A stretch of DNA of 12,831 nt, from the NCBI GenBank assembly GCA_036514635.1, contig DATBWU010000347.1, forward strand, positions 1-12,831. The letters are read 5' to 3'. Source of the stretch: DASSFZ01 sp036514635. GTDB lineage: Bacteria > Chloroflexota > Anaerolineae > Fen-1058. Position 1 is the stretch's first letter; every line of letters begins with the position of its first letter. Made by a program: the position numbers and the translations under genes. The notes beneath the pieces were generated by a model, which worked only from the letters and a program-made list of their open reading frames with translations, searched no databases and was not told where the DNA came from. Shown here one piece after another: positions 1-6,584 of the stretch.

Positions 1-468
1 ATGAAGATTGCCGTCAGCGCCGACGAGCGCACGCATCTCGTCGATTTCGTTTTGGATGAGCTGCGCAGGCGCGGTCACGAGGTGATGTACTTTGGACCGG
101 AGCCGGGCCAGGAAGCCGATTGGCCCGAGGTCACGTTGCGGGCCGCGGAGAGTATCAATCGCGGGGAAGCCGACGAAGCGATCGTCATGTGTTGGACCGG
201 GGCGGGCGCGACGCTAGCCGCCAACAAAGTTCCGGGCATTCGCGCCGCGTTGTGCCACGACGCCGAGACGGCCAAAGGCGCGCGCGTCTGGAATCACGCC
301 AACGTGCTGGGGTTGAGCCTGCGCGCTACCCCGGAACCGATTGCCAAAGAAATCCTCGACGCATGGTTCGCCACGCCGCACAGCACCGACGAGTGGAATC
401 TGCGCCAGATACAACGCATCCGGGCAATCGAGCAGAAGTACGGGAAGGCAGAGCGACGCACCGATTGA
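1..468 (+). CDS. RpiB/LacA/LacB-family sugar-phosphate isomerase paralogue
   Basis: This 155-residue protein belongs to the RpiB/LacAB fold, whose members interconvert aldose and ketose phosphates in the cytoplasm (ribose 5-phosphate/ribulose 5-phosphate in RpiB). The signature stretch is clear: CWTGAG at 64-69 followed by AANKVPGIRAA at 73-83, then ARVWNHANVL at 94-103. Cys64 matches the catalytic Cys of RpiB. Several other sites differ: the usual CGTG is CWTG, the His of the ARxHNDANVL motif is Trp97 with a His two places later (His99), the N-terminal SDHAG-like motif is SADER, and the C-terminal FEGGRH motif is absent. It is therefore probably a divergent subfamily with another substrate, and I give no gene symbol. 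The ATG at base 1 gives the expected N-terminus (MKIAVSADE), so the gene looks complete, although nothing upstream is visible. Confidence 0.85.
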   Translation: MKIAVSADERTHLVDFVLDELRRRGHEVMYFGPEPGQEADWPEVTLRAAESINRGEADEAIVMCWTGAGATLAANKVPGIRAALCHDAETAKGARVWNHANVLGLSLRATPEPIAKEILDAWFATPHSTDEWNLRQIQRIRAIEQKYGKAERRTD

Positions 469-552
469 TTAGTGGAGATTCGTGCAGACGGGAGCACTGC
501 ACCGCATGTGTTCGTGGATCAAAGTCCTTATGCGGCTTAGCGGTTCAAGCAC

Positions 553-1257
553 ATGCCGACCTCCGAGACACGCGCGCTGCGAGCGAAGATTCTGAAAATT
601 CATCGGTTGCTGCTGGACGCCTACGGCGATCCGCCTCGACCGCGACTCGATCCGGTCAGCGAGCTCGTCTCGACGATCCTCAGCCAGAGCACCAACGACA
701 CGCTACGCGATCGAGCCTACGACCGGCTGCGCCAACAGTATCCCACGTGGGAGCAAGTCCGCGACGCGCCCGTGCGCGAGATCGAGAAGGCCATCCGGGT
801 GTGCGGACTGTCGAAGCAGAAAGCGCCGCGTATCAAGCAGGCGCTGGCGCATATTGCACGCGAGCGCGGCGCGCTGAGCCTGGATTTCTTGCGGCAGATG
901 AGCCTCGGCGAGGCGCGGCGCTGGCTGATGTCGATCGAGGGCGTCGGGCCGAAGACGGCGGCGATCGTGCTGCTATTTTCGTTGGACAGGCCGGCGTTCC
1001 CGGTCGATACGCACGTGCATCGCGTGACGGGCCGGCTGGGGTTAATCCCGCCGAAAACGAACGCGGAGAACGCGCATCGCATTCTGGAAGAACTCGTCCC
1101 ACCGGAGTTGTACTTGCCATTTCATCTAAACGTCATCGCACATGGCCGGCAGGTGTGTCACGCGCGCAAGCCGCAATGCGAGCGTTGCGTGCTGCGCCGC
1201 CTGTGCCGCTACTACGCCGACGCGATCCGGCCCGGACTTCGATCGGCAGGAGTGTAG
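553..1257 (+). CDS. nth: Endonuclease III-like DNA glycosylase/AP lyase with 4Fe-4S cluster
   Basis: This 234-residue base-excision-repair enzyme of the HhH-GPD superfamily probably removes oxidised pyrimidines and nicks the abasic site. The helix-hairpin-helix EGVGPKTA lies at 129-136, with Lys134 in the position of the catalytic Lys of E. coli Nth. VDTHVHRV at 151-158 supplies the catalytic Asp152. The C-terminal cluster ligands are Cys202, Cys209, Cys212 and Cys218, the exact C-x6-C-x2-C-x5-C spacing of endonuclease III. ILSQSTND at 42-49 matches the family's early conserved motif. Length is a little above the usual 210-220 because of short extensions. The ATG at 553 has no obvious Shine-Dalgarno sequence; it is chosen because the family similarity begins soon after it. 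The membrane-protein gene starts one base after its stop codon. The specific Nth assignment, rather than a related UV-endonuclease or archaeal-type member, is likely but not proved. Confidence 0.9.
   Translation: MPTSETRALRAKILKIHRLLLDAYGDPPRPRLDPVSELVSTILSQSTNDTLRDRAYDRLRQQYPTWEQVRDAPVREIEKAIRVCGLSKQKAPRIKQALAHIARERGALSLDFLRQMSLGEARRWLMSIEGVGPKTAAIVLLFSLDRPAFPVDTHVHRVTGRLGLIPPKTNAENAHRILEELVPPELYLPFHLNVIAHGRQVCHARKPQCERCVLRRLCRYYADAIRPGLRSAGV
1248..1252 (+). promoter_or_regulatory. Ribosome binding site of the two-helix membrane protein
   Basis: AGGAG six bases before the ATG at 1259. It lies inside the last codons of the upstream glycosylase gene and decides the start over the longer open frame. 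Confidence 0.6.
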
Positions 1258-1258
1258 G

Positions 1259-1900
1259 ATGAAGGGCAAGCGACACCCGCTTCTGATTTACGGTCGAATC
1301 CATCGCCAGCGGCGAGGGTTGTTCTTGTCCGCCGCGCTGATCGTGCTCTTCTTCTACGTGGTGATCGCGTGGCCGCTGGTCGATCAGGCGACGCTGAAGA
1401 CCTGGTGGCTCTGGCCGCAGGAATACGACATCCTGCTCCTGATCGCCGTCGCGATCTTCTTTCTCGCTTTCCTGTACAAGTGGGTCGCGCCGAGGCTGGC
1501 CTACGTGCAGTGCACCGAGCGCAACCTGCGCATCCAGACACCGTTGTACCCGCTGGCCCTCTCGTATCGGCGCATCGTCACGACCCGGCCCAATCAGTGG
1601 GGACGTGTCTATCCGTCCGAAACGCTCACGCGCCGCCAGCGCCGCATCCTCGACCCGATCGGGGGCGAAGGCGTGCTGATCCTCGACCTGAAGGGCTGGC
1701 CGATGTCGCGCTCGATCTTGCGCTGGTGGATCCCCGACGTGATGTTCACGCCGGCCGGCGATGGCCTGGTGCTGTGGGTCCCCGATTGGATGGCGCTCAG
1801 CCGCGAGATCAGCCACTTCACCGACATCCGCCGCGAGGCGCGCATGGGGTCGAAGCCGGACGCCAGCGTCTATGGGCGCATGAAGCGGGAAGACAAGTGA
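1259..1900 (+). CDS. Small two-helix membrane protein, possible PH-like cytoplasmic domain
   Basis: This predicted 213-residue inner-membrane protein has no function I can recognise. A basic N-terminus (MKGKRH, then HRQRRG) precedes two hydrophobic helices at about 21-40 and 57-75, separated by a short Trp-rich loop. The remaining 135 residues are soluble, with alternating short hydrophobic strands (YVQCTERNLRIQTP, GVLILDL, LVLWVP) reminiscent of bacterial PH-like (bPH) domains behind paired helices. That fold call is only an impression. The frame is open further upstream, to 1142, but the ATG at 1259 is preferred because AGGAG at 1248-1252 lies 6 bases before it and it avoids a large overlap with the glycosylase gene. 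It starts one base after the glycosylase stop, so the two are probably cotranscribed and translationally coupled. Confidence 0.75.
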   Translation: MKGKRHPLLIYGRIHRQRRGLFLSAALIVLFFYVVIAWPLVDQATLKTWWLWPQEYDILLLIAVAIFFLAFLYKWVAPRLAYVQCTERNLRIQTPLYPLALSYRRIVTTRPNQWGRVYPSETLTRRQRRILDPIGGEGVLILDLKGWPMSRSILRWWIPDVMFTPAGDGLVLWVPDWMALSREISHFTDIRREARMGSKPDASVYGRMKREDK

Positions 1901-1923
1901 AACGTGTTGCGTGGATGAACGAT

Positions 1924-2055
1924 GGATGACGAAGGACAAACGACGGATGACGAATGACGGATGACGAAGGACGAATGACGGGCACACGGACCTCTTTCGT
2001 CCTCAGTCTTTCATCATTGGTCGTTCGCCCTCAGTCTTTCGTCGTTGGTCTTTCG
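1924..2055. repeat. Direct and inverted repeat block ahead of the CDF gene
   Basis: The left half has three copies of a 14-bp unit, GGATGACGAAKGAC (K = G or T), at 1924-1937, 1945-1958 and 1959-1972, with partial copies between and after them. The right half has two copies of a 27-bp unit at 2001-2027 and 2029-2055 that differ at 3 positions. The end of the right half (2041-2055) is close to the reverse complement of the left half near 1931-1944 (13 of 15 bases), so the block can fold back on itself. It fills nearly all of the 169-bp gap between the membrane protein and the CDF gene and leaves little room for an ordinary promoter. Confidence 0.75.
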
Positions 2056-2069
2056 TCAGTGATAACAAT

Positions 2070-3470
2070 ATGCCTGCGTCCCACTATCATTCCGCCGTCC
2101 GCCGCGTCCTGATCGGCGTCCTGCTGATCAACGCGCTGGTGACGGCGACTAAGTTCGTCGTCGGCGCGATCACCGGGTCGATCGCGGTGCTGGCCGACGC
2201 GTTCAACTCGCTCATCGACTCGACCTCGAACGTGATCGGCCTGCTCGGCATCTACGCGGCGTCCGATCCGCCCGATGCCGATCATCCCTACGGCCATCGC
2301 CGTTACGAGACACTGGCGACGCTCGGCATCGGCGCGCTGTTGCTGTTGGCCGGATGGGAAGTGCTGCGGCAGGTGTTTGAGCGGCTCACGCAGGGCGGCG
2401 CGCCCGACGTGGAGCCGCTGAGCCTGGCGCTATTGGCGCTGACCGTGCCGGTCAACTTGTTCATCATCCGGTTCGAAGGCCGGCGCGGGCGCGCGCTGCA
2501 CAGCGACGTGCTGCTGGCCGATGCCACGCAGACGCGCGTCGGGCTGTGGACGACGCTCACGACGTTCGTCGGGTTGCTGGGCGTAGCGGTGGGCCTGCCG
2601 TGGCTCGACGTCGTCGTCGCGCTGGGCATCACGCTCGTGATCGTGCGCGAGGCGCTCCGTATCCTGCGCAGCACGTCGTTGGAGCTGAGTGACGGCGCGG
2701 CGATCGATCCGGCGGAGGTGCAACGGGTGGCGCAGCAAGTGCCGGGCGTGCGGCACACCGCGCACGTGCGATCGCGCGGGCGCGACGACGATATTCACCT
2801 CGATCTGCACGTCAGGGTCGATCCGGCGATGTCCACGATCCAGGCGCACGCGATTGCCAGCGAGGTCGAGCGCCGGCTGACGGCCGATCTGCCCGGCGTG
2901 GTCGACGCCATCGTGCACATCGAGCCGGGGCAGCAGCCTGCGCCGCACCGTTGGGAGGCGATCGCCGTGCAAGTGCGCGCCATCGCCGATGGCCTGGGGT
3001 TGGGCGTGCACAACCTGCACATGCATCCCGGCCCGAACGGTTACACGATCGATATAGATGTCGAGGTCGATCCGGCGCTCTCGCTCGACGCATCGCACCG
3101 GCTGGTGACCGGCTTTGAGCGTCGCGTGCGCGTGGCGCTCTCGGACGTGGCCGAGATCGTCACGCACATCGAGCCGGCGCGAACCGTCGATACCGAGGAG
3201 ATTGTGACCGACGAGGAAGCCGAGAGGTTGCGGGCGTGCATCGTCGCGATTGGCGATCGCTTGTGCGGCGAGGGCGCGACGCATCACGTCACGCTCCGCC
3301 GAATGGACGGTTGCTACGATGTGTCGCTGCACGTCGTGTGGGCCGGCGATTCGCCCATCGTGGAAGCGCACCTGGTCGCCGAGGAGATCGAGCGACAACT
3401 GCGCGCGGCGGTGGAAGGACTGGATCACGTGACCGTCCACGTCGAGCCGCCGGAAGGGAAGGACGATTGA
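2070..3470 (+). CDS. CDF-family transporter with three C-terminal domains
   Basis: This 466-residue cation diffusion facilitator would be a metal/proton antiporter of the cytoplasmic membrane. The membrane part covers about 10-205. TM2 carries ADAFNSLID at 42-50, giving N46xxxD50 where CDF proteins have (H/D/N)xxxD. The conserved DHPYGHRRYE loop is at 71-80. In TM5 the expected HxxxD half-site aligns with DATQTRVG (151-158), giving Gln154 and Gly158, so two of the four usual site-A ligands appear to be missing. After about residue 210 come three tandem copies of the ferredoxin-like CDF dimerisation domain, at about 212-286, 295-370 and 381-460, each ending in a variant of HIEP or HVEP. Ordinary CDF proteins are about 300 residues with one copy. 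The ATG at 2070 lies directly after the repeat block and has no clear Shine-Dalgarno sequence. CDF membership is firm; the ion, and even transport activity, are open. Confidence 0.88.
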   Translation: MPASHYHSAVRRVLIGVLLINALVTATKFVVGAITGSIAVLADAFNSLIDSTSNVIGLLGIYAASDPPDADHPYGHRRYETLATLGIGALLLLAGWEVLRQVFERLTQGGAPDVEPLSLALLALTVPVNLFIIRFEGRRGRALHSDVLLADATQTRVGLWTTLTTFVGLLGVAVGLPWLDVVVALGITLVIVREALRILRSTSLELSDGAAIDPAEVQRVAQQVPGVRHTAHVRSRGRDDDIHLDLHVRVDPAMSTIQAHAIASEVERRLTADLPGVVDAIVHIEPGQQPAPHRWEAIAVQVRAIADGLGLGVHNLHMHPGPNGYTIDIDVEVDPALSLDASHRLVTGFERRVRVALSDVAEIVTHIEPARTVDTEEIVTDEEAERLRACIVAIGDRLCGEGATHHVTLRRMDGCYDVSLHVVWAGDSPIVEAHLVAEEIERQLRAAVEGLDHVTVHVEPPEGKDD

Positions 3471-3489
3471 TTCGTGGGGCGCGTAGTAG

Positions 3490-3510
3490 GGGCGAGTCAC
3501 CGACTCGCCC
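3490..3510. repeat. Perfect palindrome between convergent genes, possible terminator
   Basis: GGGCGAGTC (3490-3498), loop ACC, GACTCGCCC (3502-3510): a 9-bp perfect stem 20 bases after the CDF stop and 24 bases before the methylase-like stop on the other strand. A second, partly matching copy of the motif (GAGCGAGTCGCCGACGCGC) continues to about 3534 and touches the methylase-like stop codon. The location suits a two-way terminator, but no T-run follows on either strand, so it may be only a dispersed repeat. Confidence 0.5.
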
Positions 3511-3533
3511 TGTAGGAGCGAGTCGCCGACGCG

Positions 3534-5795
3534 CTACAACAGCGGTATCTGCACCTGCGGTTTTTCCAGCGGCGGATCAAGCCCCAGCGCGAGCGCGAAG
3601 GCGCGCCGATCCATGTCGGCGTGGGCGATCATCTCCCGCACGGCGCTGAACTTGAGGAATTGCCACGCCCCGCGCTCGACCGCCTCGCGCAGGCGTGCAT
3701 CGCGAGCGAGCTTGTGTTGAAACAGCGTGGCGCGGCTGCCCGGGATGACCAGCACGGGCACGCCCGCCAGCATTTGCCCGTAGCGCCACACCGCGCCCAT
3801 TTCCGCCGTCGGGCTGATCACCAGGGTGTAAGCCGTTGCGCCCGCGTCTTTCCACACCACCACCTGTCCCGCGCGCACTTCTGCTGCATAGCCCAACTGC
3901 TCGCCGAGCTGCACCAACGCCTGTCGCATCGACTGGACTTCGGCATCGCGCGCCTCGACGCGGTCTTCTGCGCGCAAGCGAGCGCGATGCGCCGGCATGT
4001 CGTCGATGTACGCGGCGATGCACGCGGCGACGAGTGGTCGTTCCGGCGTCAACTCGCCCGGAAAGCGCCGGTACACGTCTCGCAGCAACTCCGCTTCATC
4101 CCACTCGTCTTTCGATCGAAGCAGCTCCAGCACCGCCGACTCAACCCGATCGGCTAACGGCTGCTCCACCCGGCTTGCATCAGCCAGCCACCACACCCGG
4201 TCGTCAATCTCGATGACCGGCGCTCCCTCGGCCTTCAGCGCCGTCTCGATCGATTCGCGCACCAGCGTCAACGGCTGCGGACCATCTTCGGGCAGGCGCG
4301 CAGCGACGGTCAGCGCGCCATCTTTCGCCAGCGCTTCGAGGATCGATGTGCGCAGCGTGGGCCACGGTGTCGGCTCGCCGCGCGCGCGCAGCGTTTTGAT
4401 CGCCGCTTCCGTGGCGATCTCGCCGATGTCTTGCGCCAGCGCCTCGCGGTCCCGATCGGCGGGCCGCCGCGCCAGCGGGCGCGCGTGGATGCGGTAGCCG
4501 TCGAATGGGTCGCACAGCGCGCGCGCCAGCGCCGCGCCCGATCCGGCGACGGCCAGCGTCACGCCGTCGAGCGCGGACTCGCCCGGCGCTTCGTCGGCGT
4601 CGATGGCGAAGATCGCGCGCGCCTCGTCTTTGAGCGCGGGCAGCAGGCCGTTCAGCGCCGAGGCGATCGCGCGCCATTGCCAGTCCCAGTTGGTGCGATG
4701 CTGTGACAGAAGTGGGATCAGCGGTGCGGCTTCGGCCTTGCCCCACAGCCACGCCGTCCACACGGCGCTTAACGTCCACACGACGGGATCGGGCAGAGGT
4801 GGCCGCGCGAGGAGCAGGTCAATCGCGCCGCCGGACAGCCGCTTGCCCAGATCGCGCGAGGCTTCGACCAAGAGACACACGGCGGGTTGGCGCGCATTCA
4901 ACAGCGTGTCGAGATCGGGTGCGCGCAGGATGACCTCCCCGCCGCCCACTTGGGGAGAGGGGACGGGGGTGAGGGCCTCCAGCACCCACCACACGTTCCG
5001 CTCGATGAAGTGCGGCGGCGGTCGGAATGAGCGCGGTTTGGGGCGCGGCACACTTCGCGCCGGCTGGCCGGAGTCGTCGGCGGGGTGGAGCGCGGAAACC
5101 GCGTCGAGCACGCCGATCAACGGCGCGCGCAGTGCATCGCGGTCGACGGGCGGCAGGCCGTCGAACTTGATCAGAATGTCGGCCAGCGCCGACAGCGCAC
5201 GCGGCGTGTAGATGTCTAATGCATCGCTCACGCGGCTGGTCTCTTCGTGGCCGCGCGCGATGACCTTGCCGTGCAACAGCCAGAAGAGCAGCCCGCGCGG
5301 CTCGTGCCTTCGCGCCGAGGCGATGTCGTCTGCGTCGGCCTCGCCGCCGTTTGTGCCGCAGGCCGGGCATTCGACGATTTTGAAAACAGGCGCATTGGCG
5401 CTGCGATCCCAAATGAACTCGCGCGCGGTGACACTCGCGCCGCAGGTGGGACAGCGCGTGACGTACAGTTCCAGCACGTGATCGCGCAAGCGCTGATCGC
5501 CTTTGCGCGTATCGGCCAGGTGCGTCAACGCGGGCCGCGCATCGACCGGCCACAACGCGGCCTCGATGGCCCGAACGGCAACGGGGTTGAACGAAGCGGC
5601 GATCGCACGGCGGCCCGATTCGACGGCGGCGCGCATCACGCCGGTGCCGACGCAAAATGGATCGAGCACTATGCCGCCCGGCTGGGTGTATTCGCTGATG
5701 TAGGCGCGCGCAACGGACAACGACAACCTCGGCAAGAGATCGCCGAGGAGCGGCAGGGGCAGCGTGGGGCCGGAGGGAACAAAGTGGTCAATCAT
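3534..5795 (-). CDS. DNA-methylase-like protein, zinc ribbon, degenerate catalytic motif
   Basis: This 753-residue protein has an N-terminal class I SAM-methyltransferase fold. Motif I is VLDPFCVGTG (43-52), followed by a GRRAIAASFNP strand as in DNA amino-methylases. A CxxC...CxxC zinc ribbon (Cys115/118 and Cys143/146) is inserted after it, as in DUF1156-type methylases. Where a (D/N/S)PP(Y/F) catalytic motif is expected there is RPPL (331-334), ahead of WTLSAVWTAWLWG, so it may no longer methylate. The C-terminal third (about 550-753) resembles a domain I recall behind Chloroflexota methylases, with WWLAD, VVVWKD, VLVIPGSR and QFLKF; its function is unknown. Start: the ATG at 5795 is preferred because the longer frame to 5831 adds 12 residues coded only by a hairpin repeat. 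That ATG, however, lies 3 bases past the DinB stop and has a distant GGAGG (5843-5847). Residues 275-287 look like a translated repeat. Confidence 0.7.
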   Translation of the reverse strand: MIDHFVPSGPTLPLPLLGDLLPRLSLSVARAYISEYTQPGGIVLDPFCVGTGVMRAAVESGRRAIAASFNPVAVRAIEAALWPVDARPALTHLADTRKGDQRLRDHVLELYVTRCPTCGASVTAREFIWDRSANAPVFKIVECPACGTNGGEADADDIASARRHEPRGLLFWLLHGKVIARGHEETSRVSDALDIYTPRALSALADILIKFDGLPPVDRDALRAPLIGVLDAVSALHPADDSGQPARSVPRPKPRSFRPPPHFIERNVWWVLEALTPVPSPQVGGGEVILRAPDLDTLLNARQPAVCLLVEASRDLGKRLSGGAIDLLLARPPLPDPVVWTLSAVWTAWLWGKAEAAPLIPLLSQHRTNWDWQWRAIASALNGLLPALKDEARAIFAIDADEAPGESALDGVTLAVAGSGAALARALCDPFDGYRIHARPLARRPADRDREALAQDIGEIATEAAIKTLRARGEPTPWPTLRTSILEALAKDGALTVAARLPEDGPQPLTLVRESIETALKAEGAPVIEIDDRVWWLADASRVEQPLADRVESAVLELLRSKDEWDEAELLRDVYRRFPGELTPERPLVAACIAAYIDDMPAHRARLRAEDRVEARDAEVQSMRQALVQLGEQLGYAAEVRAGQVVVWKDAGATAYTLVISPTAEMGAVWRYGQMLAGVPVLVIPGSRATLFQHKLARDARLREAVERGAWQFLKFSAVREMIAHADMDRRAFALALGLDPPLEKPQVQIPLL
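4935..4976. repeat. GC-rich dispersed-type repeat read in frame inside the methylase-like gene
   Basis: On the minus strand this reads as a C-rich tract rich in CCCTCACCCCCGTCCCC, which encodes LTPVPSPQVGGGE (residues 275-287 of the protein). The composition resembles intergenic repeats common in GC-rich bacterial genomes and not the surrounding coding sequence. CTCCCC (4935-4940) and GGGGAG (4952-4957) can pair. The length stays in frame, so the gene is not broken. Confidence 0.5.
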
Positions 5796-5798
5796 AAA

Positions 5799-5858
5799 GG
5801 ATGAGGGATGAGGGATGAAATTCGTTTTCATCCCTCATCCTTCCTCCTTCATCCTTTT
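5799..5858. repeat. ATGA-rich hairpin repeat at the DinB/methylase-like junction
   Basis: GGATGAGGGATGAAA (5806-5820), loop TTCGT, then its perfect reverse complement (5826-5840) make a 15-bp stem. Further ATGAGG/CCTTCATCC units extend it on both sides. It supplies the DinB stop codon (5835-5837) and the last codons of DinB, and it lies just before the chosen start of the downstream methylase-like gene on the minus strand, so a transcript reading through would fold it next to that start. The same unit reappears near 10373. Confidence 0.75.
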
Positions 5859-6419
5859 CCGTTGGGCCTGCTGCACGATTTTCTTGATTTGCTCCAGGTG
5901 GCCGTCGTCGTGAGCCAGCCCTCGGATGAAGCGATTGATCGCGTTGATCGGCTCGCCGTCTTCGCGGTAGCGGTAGGTGTTGTCGAGGTCCGGCTTGCCC
6001 GGCCACATGTCCAGGCTGGCTAAACGCATACGGCGGCTCTCTTCCAGCCGCGCGCGGCACTGCGCGATCGTCGCCACGGCCTGCCACGGCACTTCGTTGC
6101 GCGACCGGCCGTGAAAGCGCACGCCGCGCGCAAGCTCAGCCGCCAGCGCCGCCGATTCTTCCGCCGAAGCGGTGGTGTGCACGATGACGTGCCCCAGCGT
6201 CCAGGGCAGGCGGACTTCCGCAGGGTCGATCGCGAAAGCGTCGTTGGCTTCGGGATCGTCCGGCACACAGGTCACGTCTTCGTCGGTGCAGTCGGCGATC
6301 AGGCTCAACTGGGTATCGATCATTTCGTGGGTCAGGCGTCGCAGATCGTCGGGCGTCAGGCCGGCTGCGATCTGGCCGTAAGTGATTTCCTGATTGCGCA
6401 CGGGCCTAAAGTCGATCAT
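5835..6419 (-). CDS. DinB-family (DinB/YfiT-like) putative metal-dependent protein
   Basis: This 194-residue cytoplasmic protein matches the DinB/YfiT superfamily of four-helix-bundle proteins, which bind a divalent metal through three His residues; members include thiol-dependent transferases. The likely ligands are His77 (in WTLGHVIVH) and the His170-xxx-His174 pair (in GLAHDDGHLEQI), the usual helix-2 and helix-4 positions. PWQAV at 111-115 and the basic C-terminal helix are also typical. The substrate is unknown. The open frame reaches 6677, but residues upstream of MIDFRPVRNQ are low-complexity and coded by palindromic repeats, so the ATG at 6417-6419 is chosen although it lacks a clear Shine-Dalgarno sequence. 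The last residues (KRMKEEG) and the stop come from the ATGA-rich repeat, which suggests that the original C-terminus was changed. The methylase-like gene follows closely on the same strand. Confidence 0.72.
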   Translation of the reverse strand: MIDFRPVRNQEITYGQIAAGLTPDDLRRLTHEMIDTQLSLIADCTDEDVTCVPDDPEANDAFAIDPAEVRLPWTLGHVIVHTTASAEESAALAAELARGVRFHGRSRNEVPWQAVATIAQCRARLEESRRMRLASLDMWPGKPDLDNTYRYREDGEPINAINRFIRGLAHDDGHLEQIKKIVQQAQRKRMKEEG

Positions 6420-6462
6420 GACAGTAAATCGTCTGCTCGTCCCCACACAAGTATGCTGGTGA

Positions 6463-6583
6463 GGCTCATGTTCAGAACAAGTGGCGATCAGGTGACCGGC
6501 ACTTTTCGTAGACCCCCGCAGCGAAGCGGAGGGGGCAAAGTGCCGGTCACCTCGGCCCAATGCACTTGTTTCATACATGAGCC
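6463..6583. repeat. 121-bp nested palindrome
   Basis: The inner arms AGGTGACCGGCACTTT (6490-6505) and its exact reverse complement (6537-6552) form a 16-bp perfect stem. Outside these lie arms at 6463-6483 and 6563-6583 that match as inverted copies at 17 of 21 positions (conserved blocks GGCTCATGT and AACAAGTG with their complements). The loop contains a second, GC-rich foldback at 6513-6535. The size and symmetry suit a dispersed palindromic repeat or a non-autonomous mobile unit. No target duplication was seen. Confidence 0.75.
6513..6535. repeat. CCCCCGC-AGCGAAGC-GG core repeat, copy 1
   Basis: A GC-rich imperfect palindrome (CCCCCGCAGCGAAGCGGAG, then GGGG) in the loop of the nested palindrome. 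It contains GCGAAGC, a sequence known to form an unusually stable DNA mini-hairpin. A near-identical copy lies at 6777-6800 inside the MITE-like element. Confidence 0.7.
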
Positions 6584-6584
6584 A

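Noticed and set aside
120..1262. Open frame of 380 codons on the plus strand
   Set aside because: It overlaps the isomerase and the glycosylase, both with clear family motifs, and its product is Arg-rich low-complexity sequence typical of a shifted frame in GC-rich DNA.
1133..1987. Minus-strand open frame of 284 codons
   Set aside because: It lies opposite the membrane-protein gene; its N-terminus (SFVLRHPSFVIRR) is just the repeat block read backwards.
2430..3500. Minus-strand open frame of 356 codons
   Set aside because: Shadow of the CDF gene; rich in Arg, His and Asp, with no domain signature.
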